From the NCBI GenBank assembly GCA_013365325.1, contig JABVXV010000023.1, positions 310,001-374,000 of the forward strand: a stretch of DNA of 64,000 nucleotides. The letters run 5' to 3'. Source of the DNA: Dipetalonema caudispina (taxonomy: Eukaryota > Nematoda > Chromadorea > Rhabditida > Onchocercidae). The stretch's first letter is position 1. The number at the start of each line of letters is the position of its first letter. A program made the translations under genes and the position numbers. Below the pieces are notes generated by a model. The model worked only from the letters and a program-made list of their open reading frames with translations, did not search any database and was not told where the DNA came from. Positions 12,201 to 23,910 of this stretch are shown piece after piece.

Positions 12201-14170
12201 GAGATTGTTAGGAATGAAATTCGATACTACTTGAAATGTCATTGTTGGCTTCAACAGAAGATTTAAAATTTCACTATTTTATATCCAAACTGCACATTTA
12301 TTTTATTTAACTGGCAAACCTGACTTACTTTATTTGCTGTATTAACTTTGTTGAGCAAAATCTGAGAGATAGTATTAGATGGATGATGTTACGGTATCAG
12401 AGATACTATCAGTACGTACCAAATGGTTCTCCCTGTAGGTCAAACTTATAAGTACTAACTTTTGCTAGAGGTAACTACCATATATTTCTATTCCTATGTT
12501 TTTAATCTAAAATTAAAAACTTAAATTCAAAATTGACAAATTTGTGCTATAGAGGACTTGAAATTATATTAAAATGAATCTACTTCTTTTCGCTTACTTC
12601 ACTTAATCCAACTTTTGCATCTTCGGAAGATTTCTAATAACAACCGGAAAAATGAGTGTCCATTCCTTAACAAGTTAAAGGTTAAAGTTAACTGCTATTA
12701 TTAGAAGAGTTCGTGTCATTAAACATGGAATGATTAGAAAGTTGTAATATATAGAAATGAAAGAATAATTAGAAATGGAAAAGAACATGTATTTCCATTC
12801 TTGTCCTTTACTCCTTTAATGTTATGCTAATGAAATCTTCATATTTTGCAAATTTGATCAGTATGAAGCAAGTGACTGTATTTGGGAAAATGTACTCCTT
12901 TAAAGTTTGACGATAGATTTGATGAAAAAGTTTTGTGTGTTCCTGGAGAATAAATTCATTGTTGTGATTAATCTATGAAATATTTTATTGATATCTGGTA
13001 AATTAGAGTTAATAATTTTATTGGCTAGAATTGCAATGCATCTTTACTCTTATGGTTAGGAGCCAAGTTTGGTCAGCACCAGTTAAACTAACTTTGTTGA
13101 ATCCCCTCCTGGCTATGTTGTGGGAGGAAGTGGAATGATACAAGGATACAGATTAAAGAAGCCTAGTTTTGTTTGACGGTAGATTGAAAGGTAAATTTTT
13201 CATTTTAACATTTATTACCAAATTTTCCTCATTCGTTTTTTAATCGATGGCTAGAGAAAGTTATTTGGTAATTAATGAAGCATATCTGAAAACTTCACCG
13301 ATAATTTTATAAATATTTACTGTCGAAATTTGTTGCATTATGCAATGAAACATTTTTCGAATTTTAGAACAAAGGAATTCTTAAAATCTTATACATTAAA
13401 TTATATTAAAATGGGCATATTTAGGAATCTTATATATTTCAACCAGTAAACATTGCAAAATGCACTGGAATCAATGTCACATTGTAGTACTTAGGAATTA
13501 AAAATTGCTCCAAATCAATGGAACCGGTTTCCGGTATGCTACTTTTAATCCAAAACAATGATTTTCATCCCTCCATCTCAATTCTATTTATAAATAAGCT
13601 GTAACATTATAATCTTATCATTCCAACAATAACAATTTAGGGATGTTAACAACTTCCGATCATGCAGATGTTGTCTACTGTTGATAATTCTTCATTAGCT
13701 TGACCTCTTGGCTTACCTCAGAAATTGAACATTTAATATTGTGGAAAAGCCGTATAATTGTTTCAGCTTTTCATTCAACTGTTTTCTTATGGCGTTATTA
13801 GAAATATCAAATTATAACGATTGGAAAGTAGGTCGATAATAATTCGTATCATTCAATTCAAGTTTCCCGGTCATTTTACCAGTGACCGATCTTTCTTTTT
13901 GCTCAACATGACAATAACTTCTCATGATAATTGGACTTTTCAAGTTCTAATTTTAGTTTGTTTTTTTTTTTCAGATAACTATTGCAAATTAAACAAATCG
14001 ATTCAGCAAAGACTAAACTATCAGTGATAACAAGGTAAAACAGACAATTTTACGGTTGCCTTCCTATCATATCACTCAAATTTTATAAAAAAGCATACAG
14101 CAGTAATCATCATTTAAACATTTTGAATTTTAGTAAATTAAGTTCCAATGGTTGAAAAATTAGTCGTAAG
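9297..14170. other. Long stretch with no supported gene
   Basis: Nearly 5 kb of AT-rich sequence with only short, unrelated frames. The left end (about 9300-9800, minus strand) may hold the missing first exon of the lectin-like gene. A minus-strand ATG near 9749 opens a short hydrophobic frame, but its donors are all in the wrong phase for the next exon. From 10 to 13.8 kb I see no domain, tandem array or terminal repeat. Confidence 0.5.
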
Positions 14171-14243
14171 GGTCCAGTGGTGTAGTGGTTATCACATCTG
14201 CTTTACACGCAGAAGGTCGGCGGTTCGATCCCGCCCTGGATCA
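14171..14243 (+). tRNA. tRNA-Val (anticodon UAC)
   Basis: A 73-base cloverleaf. The acceptor stem GGTCCAG pairs with CTGGATC (one G-U wobble) and is followed by discriminator A. The D-arm contains TGGTGTAGTGGTTA and the anticodon stem is TCTGC/GCAGA around the loop TTTACAC, giving anticodon TAC for valine. The T-arm GGCGG-TTCGATC-CCGCC includes the B box GGTTCGATCCC. No intron is present. The gene stands alone, and its own A and B boxes would drive RNA polymerase III. Confidence 0.97.
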
Positions 14244-14249
14244 TCCTCG

Positions 14250-14254
14250 TTTTT
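14250..14254 (+). terminator. RNA polymerase III terminator
   Basis: A run of five T residues seven bases after the tRNA 3' end, the usual polymerase III stop signal. Confidence 0.75.
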
Positions 14255-14546
14255 GTATGAAGGAATTATGGTTAACATTTTGGTTGATCGTTTATTTAAT
14301 TTAATTTATAGAAATTAACGTTGAATTACAAATGAGCATCAAACATACTGCTTGTAATAGAAAGATTGATAGGAGCTGAAAACTTATCATTTTGATTCTG
14401 AGATACAAAATGTGTTGAATCTTTCACAATTTGTAATCCATCGAAGTAAAATAATGACCTCTTCTGAGCATTCTAATATGAAATACGCGTTTAATTGAAG
14501 GAATTGACTGTTACTGAAAGAGATTAAGGCCATCACATTCGGCTAT

Positions 14547-16139
14547 ATGTTTTTATTGTGTAGTATTTTGGCTACAAATTCAACTTCAGAGAGCAGAAAC
14601 GAAGTGAGTACGTTACGTCATCGACACAATTTATAATTTTAACATTGTAAATCAGTGACACTTCACGAGTATTTCAAGATGGATATAAAGCATGCGTACG
14701 ATTTATAAGTAAACTGACTGATGTAAAAACATTTTTAGAAATCGGGTAATGAATTACTCAATTTCAGCAGGATTCAACCTATTCTCCGAAATCATCCATA
14801 TCAAAGGTTGATGCTTGTATGGGTAAAATTCGTCCGATTACCGGTGTGGATCCAAATTTCCGTAGTAACATTGATCGATTAGCACAAACTGCACAGTATG
14901 ATAAAATCGACAAATTACTGAGAAATAAAGTTGTGATAGATTTTTCTTTTTTACCAAATGTCAAATATTTGAATTAAGTCTCAAGTTTTAAATTTATTTC
15001 TATATAACATTCTAGTAAATTCGAGAAATATGATGGACTGTTTAACGAACGATAAATGAAAATATTCTGTTCAAATTCCCAGAATCTCATAACGATCTTA
15101 TTTTTGGATGTTTGATGTGTACAGAAGAGGAAATTTTGGCAATGACGGAATTTCTTGACGAAGAAAGCGCAAGTACTGAAATCAATCAACTAGTAGCGCT
15201 GAATTTGACGAAAGATGAGTGAAACTTTGTGAATTTGATGGAAAATACTAATAATTTGGGATCGATCCGGGATTTTTATCTCAGCGAATATGAGGTAACC
15301 TGACAATCCATGCAATTTTATACATTTCAATTCTTGAAATAGCTGAGGTATAAGCAAGAATACCCAACTAGGGCGACTATGTTATCTTGGGTTATACATG
15401 GCAGCCTCCATTCATCTATATATATCCCATCCGTTTGAATGAACTATAGAAAAATACTTTTTTCAAATTCAATCTGTCCACCCAAATCATGAAGCTTCTC
15501 GCACCAAATTAAATTTAAAATTAGTCAGTTACAATTAACATCTTGATTTAATACTAGGAACGAATCTTTCTACATCATAAAAAGAGATTTCAGAATCAAT
15601 CTACATCAAAGCTTCGACTTCATACTTGAATCTAAATAAAATGTAGTGGCCAAAGATTTGACCCTTCATATTTAAAGGAATCTAAAAAAATAAAAGCTTT
15701 AATTTGCAGAATTTGTCGCATGAGCAATATGAAATGTTGCGAAGATCGTGCAACAAAGTTTTGAATAAATTTGCAAACAGCAGTTTGAAAAAGTATATCG
15801 CGCAGTTCTTGAATGCACTAACACCAAACGAAAGCAATAAACTGAGGTGCGGTGTTTACGTTGCTAATCATAGTATACCAACCTTATGGTTTTTTTTTTT
15901 TTCTTTTTTTTTTGGAAATGCAACTGGAAACTCAAGCAATAAATTCGATGAACTGGGCCCAAACAAATGTAATAGCGACTTCCGGAGCCTTTTTTTTTCA
16001 GGCATACGGGATGCTATCTGAAGAAGACAAGCTTACCACATTCATCAACGAGATGATCGCAACGAATTTCACTAGCATTGATAAACGTGAAATTGAGCAA
16101 TATTTAAAAGGGCTCTTTATGTCGTTAAAACTTGATTAG
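14547..16139 (+). CDS. Small helical, probably secreted protein of unknown function
   Basis: I do not recognise a family. Exon 1 (14547-14603) starts with ATG and a short hydrophobic leader (MFLLCSILA) before a GTGAGT donor. Exon 2 (14768-14939) is clean. A third coding block begins near 15125 and is rich in Glu, Asp and Leu. Later exons are 15711 to about 15861 (starting NLSHEQYEMLRRS) and 16002-16139, which ends with the helical tail KGLFMSLKLD and a stop. The product looks mainly alpha-helical. Two irregularities stand out. The joint from exon 2 to the block at 15125 has no donor in the right phase. The 15125 block meets an in-frame TGA at 15220, unless it is spliced through a 10-base micro-exon at 15285-15294, which does restore the frame. 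Either the model is incomplete or the gene is decaying. Confidence 0.5.
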
Positions 16140-16979
16140 CGTACAACGATATAAGGTGCACAATTTCCACGGAATTTACCCTTTTTGGCAGAAAGAATGA
16201 ACTCGATTTGTGAAACTTTTTAATAAACATTATTCATTTTTTTAATCGCTAAAATTCATGTTTAACGTAAGTAAACTAGACGGAGCGGTTTCGAAAAGCA
16301 TTAAAACGTTTTAAAATTTAGGTAAATATTAACTACAAGCATATGTTTCAAGATTAAAATACTTGATTTATACCTAAAGAAACACAAGAAAATGTAAGTA
16401 CAGAGGATTAACAGCAAAAGCTTACTTAAAGTAAAGAAAAATAAGCAAAACGAATGAAGTAAGTTTTTGATTTGACAACTCATTCACAATTCGAACATTT
16501 TTTAATAACAAAAATGATTTTCTCTCCTCTTCCCCCCAACCCAAGAAGACTTGAAAATAGGGAATTAAAAAAAAGAATCTTAAGAATTACAAGGAAATTA
16601 TGAAATAGCATATCCAGTAAAGCGAACAAATAGTTTGATAATTTTATGAATACAAGGATGGAATAAATAAGCGATAAAAACCATAAACTTCTGTGGTCAA
16701 ATCTGTACAGTCCAGGAATGACTGGCCATAAATTCGTTATGAATATATGGAGGCTATTTTACCATTAGAAACTAAACAGTCGATATTTTACCAAATCCTT
16801 TGAAACAAATTCAAGGTTTTCGAGTCGAACACTAATACGATAACCCAGCGAACAAGTATTAATTTTAGCAAGCACTGGATTGAAAAAATAAACGGGAAAT
16901 TCTATATGAGATGATAACATCTAAAAACCAATTTCATAATCCAAACAATTAAAAAATGTTTAAGAATGGTGATCAAATC
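16140..16979. other. Intergenic between convergent genes
   Basis: No coding exon recognised. AATAAA-like signals occur near 16221 on the plus strand, in the expected position for the 3' end of the preceding gene. The right part should be the 3' untranslated region of the BED zinc-finger gene. Confidence 0.5.
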
Positions 16980-19900
16980 TCAAACATCAGAGATTTGAAC
17001 TAATTCTTCATCGGTCACTTCAGGAACTCCTGCTTCTTCGGCCGCAGTTGATTCGGCTGACCTCAATTCTTCTATACATTGCATGACGGCGCAACGCACA
17101 AGCTCTCGTTGCTCCGGAGGAAATGTCAGAATGGATGAGGCGATAGTACGGCTAAAGTGCTCATCATCTATATCTTGTCGTCCCTTTTCTCCTCCAGTCA
17201 ATAAACTTAGATTCCCCATCGACCTATCTGCCTCCTAAAATATACAGAAATATTATTCTAAAAAATGCATTTTAACAACAACTTAAGAGTAAAAGCAACG
17301 AGAGGAGTATTACTACATGCGCTTCCATAACATCTTAAGAATAAAATATCAAAAACATGCCAAATTTGTATCTTCGTAATGTTCAAGATCGTTGTTGCCG
17401 TTTCTCGAAGATGCTTGAGCCAGTTCGGAATCAGAAATGCTGCGTTTCAAACGTGAAGGTACAGCAGCTTCTTCACTTCTATTTTCTATGGAAGACAATT
17501 CGCTGAAAAAGAAATTAGGAACTAAAGAAAAATTAAACAGACCAATTTCCGGTTTTTATCAGAATACATCACAATAATAAAGTAAATTATAATTGCTGGA
17601 ATTACTTATTGACAAATGAACTTCCATCATTCGATTTTGGGATGATTTCATCAAATGAATTCCCATCTTGTACGTATACCACGTCGACAAATTCATCGCC
17701 ATCAGCATAACTGAAGTTCAAGTAGTGATTTTCAAAATTAAGAACAGAAAATGGAAATGCCTCTCTTCGATTACTGAGGTAAAGCAAAACCAATTCGTAG
17801 ATTATAAGGGCTATAAAAAAGCTTCGTAAATTTTCAGCTATTTACTTACGAGCCATCTTCTCGAATGAATACTTCGCCAGCATATGACGGACCTCCTTCA
17901 TCTGCATAACTGTTGTACGCTATGATTTTGCCTTTATCAACACAATGCTGTGAAACTGCATATTGCTGTTCTGAAGAATCATAATAGAATCACATGTATT
18001 AGAAATTTACCATTTGCTATAAAACTTAAATAGTTTATAACAAGATAATTTATCACTTGTTTAGAAGCTCTGCAAGCATCATAAGCTCTATGACAATTTA
18101 ATTTCTTGTAAGCTCATTCTCAAACTCTTTTCCTACAGCAATCTTCGATTAACTTTCCTTCAGATAAAAGCTATATGAATGAAAAAGTCCTATATCAGTT
18201 TAGAGAAATTTGCAAGAATTCGAATATTAATATAATTCCAGAAACCTAAAATTGTTATACCATCATAATCATCGAAATCTTCTTCATCAACTTCTTCCAC
18301 CCATGCGCTATCATCATCAATATCAAAACCATCATCACCTCTCGGTTTCCCAGCAATTGCTGTGACACGTTTTGTTACCGGTCTTATAATTCCTTCAATG
18401 AGATTGTCGTGCATTTTCCGCAGATGACGTAGCATTGCTCTCGTTGAACCCAACTTGCGCACCATGACCTGGAAATAGAAGGGAATTCGTCAAAACACCG
18501 TTGACAGGAAAAAAGATTAAGGTTAAGTATCGATAAGCTTATGAACTTCCAAACTTATATCTGAAGCAATCCTTCATAGACTTCCATCAAACGAGATGGA
18601 ATATATTACTATCGGAAGAATACTGAAGTCCGGAGAACAAAGAGATCTTTCACCTTTTCTAGAAAAACTTACTGAGTCAAACAAAATCTTACCATGCCAC
18701 AAATTCTACACTTTGCTTTTGATTCACCATCTTCGTCGAATTTCTCGCAAAACAACCAGACTTTTGATTTTGCCTTAGCCAGTGGGTCATCTGCAGCCTC
18801 CTCCTCATGTCTAAAATAGAAAATGATATCCACAATGAATTTGTTCGGCGAAGTTTTTTATTTTCCTTCGATGGTATCCCTCTCATTGTTTATTAGTTGA
18901 ATTTTTCTTTTGTCAAAAAAAGATATTTTATTGTAAAAAATGCATAGTGAAATGTTAAGTGGGGACTTAGAGCCTCTAATTATGCCACTCCATTAGAAAG
19001 CAAGCAAAGTTACAGACAAAAAGTAATGAAAAATGAAAGAATTAAAACGACGTCTTTAAAAATTTGAAATAGGTATGAGTGAAAAAGTGAGGCTGAAATA
19101 AAAGGCATGTTTAAACCAACCTCAAAGCTTCTTGTCTAATTGACTCTTCTACATCTTTATCCCAATTCTTCGGCTCATCAATTCTTTTCCGCCTGATGAT
19201 TTTCTCCTTTTTTGGCATTCCCAAACACCTTAGAGAATGAGAAACCAGAGTTATGTTGCTGCTAGATACTGGCGTTGTGCTGTAAAAAAATGGGAATGTT
19301 ACCAATATTCTGAAAATGTTTGGGCATAGTGAATCCTCCCCATTCGAATTCACTAAATGACATATAAAAGGTTCTCACAGCTGTGAAATTTTTGAGTTTT
19401 GAATTCAACATTTACTTTTTATCTTCAACTATTTCAGTTCATTACTGTAAAAATAAATGTTGAAAGTCAGATAATGGACGGATTATTACCCAACACGCGA
19501 TCTCTTCAAATCAAGTCTGGATGACATTGGCGTAGGTGAATAGCTTTTTCGTTTAGACGCGCGAGCTGATCGACGTAATGAAGAGCCGGTAGCTAAAACT
19601 GTGATTGAAAATCAGCCTCACTTTTGAATCTAATTAAAAAACTTTCTGTTGTGTTTCATAGTTCTCAATTAAATCGTCAACTAATTGAACACTCTAAAAT
19701 TCTGCCATTTGATTCGCGAAATAACTACCTCTTTCCGTAGACAAATGAGAAGTGGGAAACCATAACTAGCAGTAATTAAATACAACGACTAAAAGTATGA
19801 TTGTTAATTAAAATCATATGGTGGTTGCATGAAATCGAATTCCCGTCAGTTCCTATTCATTTCTCTTAAATAATATGAACTGCTGATTCCAACAGTTTGA

Positions 19901-20465
19901 AGAACGAACTGTCGGAAAGTTCAACTCCAATCGATGAGGTATGAGTATCAGTACCATCATCTTCCTCCTGGATACTAACTCTCGAGCCATCAATTCGTGA
20001 GACGCGTGATGCCATTCGAACATAACCAGATCTATTTTCGACTGCCTCTCCCTAAAAACTTACAGTATTACTTTTTGGTCCTTTATCCTATCAGCAAAAA
20101 TTGAACAGCGTCGAGTAATGATGGAGTATATCCCGGATATCCACAAATACAGTGCATTCAGGTGATCTGTACCACATAAATCTAATCTTTAAGCAGATTA
20201 AAAGTAACAACTTAGGAATCGATACTTAGATAGGATTCAAGCATGGAAATTCGTGCAGTATGATTAGAGAGATGAATCCTTGTGTGAAACAAACCCTCAT
20301 TTTGTGGATCTGCTGCCAGAGTGTTGTAAGCGCAATCTGTTCACCTGTCTCCTCTGCAATCCTATCCTTTAATTCACGCAAACTTTTAATAGAACCATCC
20401 AGTCGTTGCTGCATTAAATCCATCACTTCTTTCCTATCAAATACATTGCCTTGTCGTCGACCCAT
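16980..20465 (-). CDS. BED-type zinc-finger protein with BESS-like C-terminus
   Basis: A probable nuclear DNA-binding protein. The start ATG at 20465 opens a helical N-terminal module (begins MGRRQGNVFDRKEV) whose family I do not know. Following exons lie near 20043-19920, 19597-19495, 19279-19122, 18814-18693, 18469-18262, 17970-17850, 17715-17610, 17504-17370 and 17235-16980. A basic, Ser/Arg-rich linker contains possible nuclear localisation clusters (KEKIIRRKR). The BED finger is split over two exons: SKVWLFCEKF, then CRIC, then MLRHLRKMH, giving the Cys2-His2 ligands and the aromatic signature. An acidic run (VDEEDFDDYD) follows. The last exon has a BESS-like helix pair (HFSRTIASSIL ... 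QCIEEL). BED/BESS proteins often act as chromatin or insulator-type regulators. The specific role here is not inferable. Confidence 0.82.
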
Positions 20466-20828
20466 TTTCTGAACATGATATTAGGGGATAATTTTTCGGT
20501 AATTTTAATCATTCAAAGATTAACAAATAATAAATTGAAGTAAGTTCTAGTAACTGGGAAAAAAGTGTATATTACAAAAAAAAAACCTTTCAATTTTATG
20601 ATAAGAGATGGTAAATGCTGCAATATTCAAATTGAAGGTTAATCAAGTCCAGTTCTCTCAAACAAACTTTCACTTTCTTTTCATTTTTTTCCACTTCTCT
20701 GCTTTTCTTTTACCTTTCTATTTCCTTTTTCCTGCTTACTCCTATCTTCTAAATGCAATATCCTTCCAACATAAAACAACAGTGATCTTTACACAAGCAC
20801 TCCATGTCAAATCCCCATACCTTTTATC
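20466..20828. other. Upstream of the BED gene; no gene seen
   Basis: Directly upstream of the BED zinc-finger start, so it probably carries the promoter. It contains a pyrimidine-rich tract on the plus strand near 20660-20740. No coding exon is supported. Confidence 0.4.
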
Positions 20829-21700
20829 TCAGGCCTCACAACTCACCGCCATGAAATACTGAACAAAACGCGACTCACGGCCGTAGCTCCTGCACTGAAC
20901 ATAATGAAATACCTCATCCCTCATCGTTATTTTGAGATTTACATGAATATATTTGGTATGTGAAACTTTGAATGTTGCATTCCGATGAGGACTATATATG
21001 TTTGTGATGTTGTAGTCCAACGAATATTCCACTATAGAAATTATCTCTCATTCCCAAGTGTCTAACCGAGGAACCTTTCTCCTGTTTCCCGGTATTTCCA
21101 TAAATTGACCTTTTGAATGTGAGTGGATATTTCTTATGGGCGATACAGAAAATGTCACGATATGCTGGGTTACATTTCATGTGGTCATCACTAGAAAGAG
21201 TGAGATTTGATCATTATTTCGTCGACTACTTCCCTAAGCTACAGTATCTTCCGAAACCGTAGACTAGGGAGCATTTTACGTAGGAAGTGGAAAGGTTTCA
21301 AGAATTCACATGCAGAAGCTTCTCATATGTGAAGCAATTTTGAAGTTAGCAAATCAATCATTTTTTTTTTCAGTAAATGAACAAGACTGTTAAAATAGTT
21401 TGTCAAATGAATTGTCAGAAAATGTGTAATATGTAGAGAGGAAATAACCTATGTAGTTATTGCAAGCTAATATTTAAACAATGTATAATGATCACTCGTT
21501 TACAGCAACTTATTTGAAACAGTGATGTGACGTGGTTGGGAAGAGGGACAAGGATGACGGCGTTATCTGGACTGGACTGATACATCACTTGAATGATTAT
21601 ACCTAAATGTCTTCTTTCATAAGGTGATTGTTTCACTTTTTTAATCTTATCCCGAAGAACTGAACACATGCAAGGAAAAGGATAAACAATGACTCTGAAA
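20829..21700. other. Weak coding signals, strand unresolved
   Basis: Open frames with plausible composition exist on both strands. On the plus strand, a stretch from a TATCTCAG acceptor (near 20833) to a GTATGT donor (near 20956) is open in one frame, and another open piece follows an acceptor near 21149. On the minus strand, frames at 20829-21032, 20992-21180 and 21457-21669 are open too. None matches a family I know and I could not chain them with consistent phases. They may be exons of a gene ending at 22960, or relics. Confidence 0.25.
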
Positions 21701-21832
21701 AGACTCCAGAATATAATTCATTTCCCGGTTCGTCATTCTCTGCGAATTTTCGTATGTTTCTTTGCATAATGCAATTTTCATTTCTACACATCAAATTTTC
21801 GCCGTTCAGTTGAATTTATTTCATTCAATTCT

Positions 21833-21838
21833 AACAGT
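21833..21838 (+). repeat. Target-site duplication AACAGT, left copy
   Basis: The six bases AACAGT immediately precede the TGTCGGG start of the LTR and recur directly after its end. Confidence 0.65.
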
Positions 21839-22611
21839 TGTCGGGAAACCCGAAATTCATTAAACTAATTACAAAGGATTATGTCATATAATCAAATGGT
21901 TAATTAATTGTAAAAATTATCATTGATTTATTCCCGGAGGATTTATTTCTCAATGAACGTAAATTAGATATTTTCAATTCATTTCCGTTTTCATTTTTAA
22001 TTTTATCTAATAATGTATTCAAACCTGTTAGCTATATGTTAAGCTTCCTATCATATTCCTTTTGTAAATTTGTTATCAATCGTATTCTATCACAATACTC
22101 CAAATGTTAACAAACATCTGCGATCCATTTCATCTCATTTTAAATTCATTAAATTAACTTTATCTAATGCTTAGTCCTAATTATGTATTCATTTGTTAAG
22201 TTTTCTTACAGTATTCCTTTTGTAAGATAACTTAACTTAACAAGATTAAGTTCTTGACAAGATATCTTGTTACGTCCATTTTATAACAGTATAAATATCC
22301 CCAAATTTCTATTTGGGGTACTTACGGGACCTATTTGCTTGCATACACACTTACTTACTTATTTACCTACTCACTTACTACGGACCTATCTACCTCTTGA
22401 TCTACCAACACATCCCAACTTGACTTGAGTCCGACCAAACGCTATCCGATCGACACTCTCTAATTCAATTATTTTCTGTTATCCTGATTTATTCTATTGT
22501 TAATAATATTTCCGAAATAAATTTACTGGTTTAATTCTCTGTATTAATACAAAACAGACATCAACCAGAAACCAAGCAACTTCCACTATTAGTTCAATCA
22601 ACTTTCACTAT
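21839..22611 (+). mobile_element. Solo LTR of a retrotransposon (BEL/Pao or Gypsy type not resolved)
   Basis: A 773-bp block starts with TGTCGGGAAACCCG and has the internal order of an LTR. A TATAAAT box lies at 22290-22296, a short inverted repeat CCCCAAAT...ATTTGGGG at 22299-22318 just after it, a low-complexity TTAC-rich tract at 22340-22385, and an AATAAA signal at 22516-22521. Both sides are flanked by the same six bases, AACAGT. No gag, protease, polymerase or second LTR is adjacent, so this would be a solo LTR left by recombination. The 3' boundary (ending CTAT rather than CA) is defined only by the flanking duplication and could shift by a few bases. Confidence 0.65.
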
Positions 22612-22617
22612 AACAGT
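22612..22617 (+). repeat. Target-site duplication AACAGT, right copy
   Basis: Right-hand copy of the AACAGT direct repeat bounding the LTR. The shared six bases are the main evidence that the block inserted as a unit. Confidence 0.65.
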
Positions 22618-22804
22618 TTTACATGACATAAAGGTGACAAATGACCCCAATGATCTTAAACATAACGTTAACTAAATGATCATATATCAGATAGATGGTA
22701 CTGTATAACATTGAATTGTCCGTTTGAAATTCGAAAATTGTAAATAGAACTGGATGCATATCCTGTAGAATTTTTCTTTAATTCTAATTGGCTTCTTCTT
22801 TCAG

Positions 22805-22960
22805 AAGTTTAGTCCTTTTGTATCCGATACTATTAGTGAAAATAGTACCGGTAATAGTTCATTCTTCCTTCCCTCTGCGGATTATTTTCCGGAATATGAA
22901 TTCAGTGATGAAAGCAACTGCATCCCTGCTAATTCCCGACCTTGTGTCAAATCGATGTAG
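22805..22960 (+). CDS. Probable terminal coding exon of an unrecognised plus-strand gene
   Basis: A 156-base open block starts right after a TTCTTTCAG acceptor, reads KFSPFVSDTISEN..., and ends with a TAG stop. An AATAAA signal follows at 23043-23048, which fits a last exon with a short 3' untranslated region. The 51 residues are acidic and Ser/Asn-rich, with two cysteines near the end (CIPANSRPC). I do not recognise the family. Upstream exons would have to lie beyond the solo LTR, which would then sit in an intron. The frames at 20.8-21.7 kb are candidates but were not joined. Confidence 0.4.
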   Translation, partial: KFSPFVSDTISENSTGNSSFFLPSADYFPEYEFSDESNCIPANSRPCVKSM

Positions 22961-23910
22961 AAAACCTCAACTCGTAGTACGGATTAATTGATGTCATATA
23001 CTATCCCCGACTGCTAATAGTATATACTGCTGATGTAGGGATAATAAAAGCCTTGATTAACTTTAAATTTAAATGATTGAATTTCGAAGTAATGTCCAGG
23101 AAATGCATCCATATTTTTGGTGAAGCTAATTTGGGCATATTGAAGGATTGAAGGGGAACAGTAATCATTTCTTCGCTCTCACGAAAATGCTAAAATGCAA
23201 CTCCCTCCAGAAACTCCTTCATTCCTCTTCTTCACATAGAGATATTGACTCTAAAAAAAAAAACGTTTTGTAATCTGCGATTTTCTTTTTTCTAGGCAGA
23301 AGCTTAGATAAGAGCCAACATTGGCACTATACAAAGGAGCCTGAGGGTGGCGCAGTCGTTTCCTGTGCCCATCCTCTTTTTCCCTGGCTTTCTTCGTTTT
23401 CTAATCAAATTTGCTTTATGCCCCCTTGAGAGTGCGAGGAAGAAGTGAATAGAGGATGGAAATCAGATTTTGATATTCCAATGGAAGAGATGGCAAAGAG
23501 AAGAGAAGGAAGAAAAACAAAACGATATCCAAAATATAAGGTAAAATAACTGCATCATCAGTTCAATTGTGGAAACTCTTGAAATTCTTTTCTGGGAAAT
23601 CAATTCAGCAATTTGTCTAAATTAAGAGGTATGTTTCTTGCATCTTACATCATTTCTTGTTCTTGATCATAATCATAGTGCATTCAATCTGAAAGATTTC
23701 TAAATTTCATTGCCCGAAAATTTCTGGAAAATCAGCACTTGAATTGATCTAGAATTCTGTTTCTTTTGCAAGTTGTCAAGTTTCTTGCAATTTTTAATAT
23801 TACTTATTAAACCTCAAGCTTCCATATATTTGAAATTTTCCTGATCCAAAAACTGATAAGGCAGTAGTGGATCTGAACTTTCGGGAATTTCCATTCCATT
23901 GTCTTACAGG
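22961..23910. other. Intergenic
   Basis: No coding exon recognised. It should contain the 3' untranslated region of the exon ending at 22960 and the promoter of the gene starting at 23911. No notable repeat was seen. Confidence 0.45.

Noticed and set aside
15852..16001. Poly-Phe stretch in a frame leading into the last exon at 16002
   Set aside because: It is the polypyrimidine tract of the intron before the TTTTTTTCAG acceptor.
20608..20862. Hydrophobic 84-codon plus-strand frame
   Set aside because: It translates a T/C-rich tract upstream of the BED gene; the Phe/Leu run is a composition artefact.
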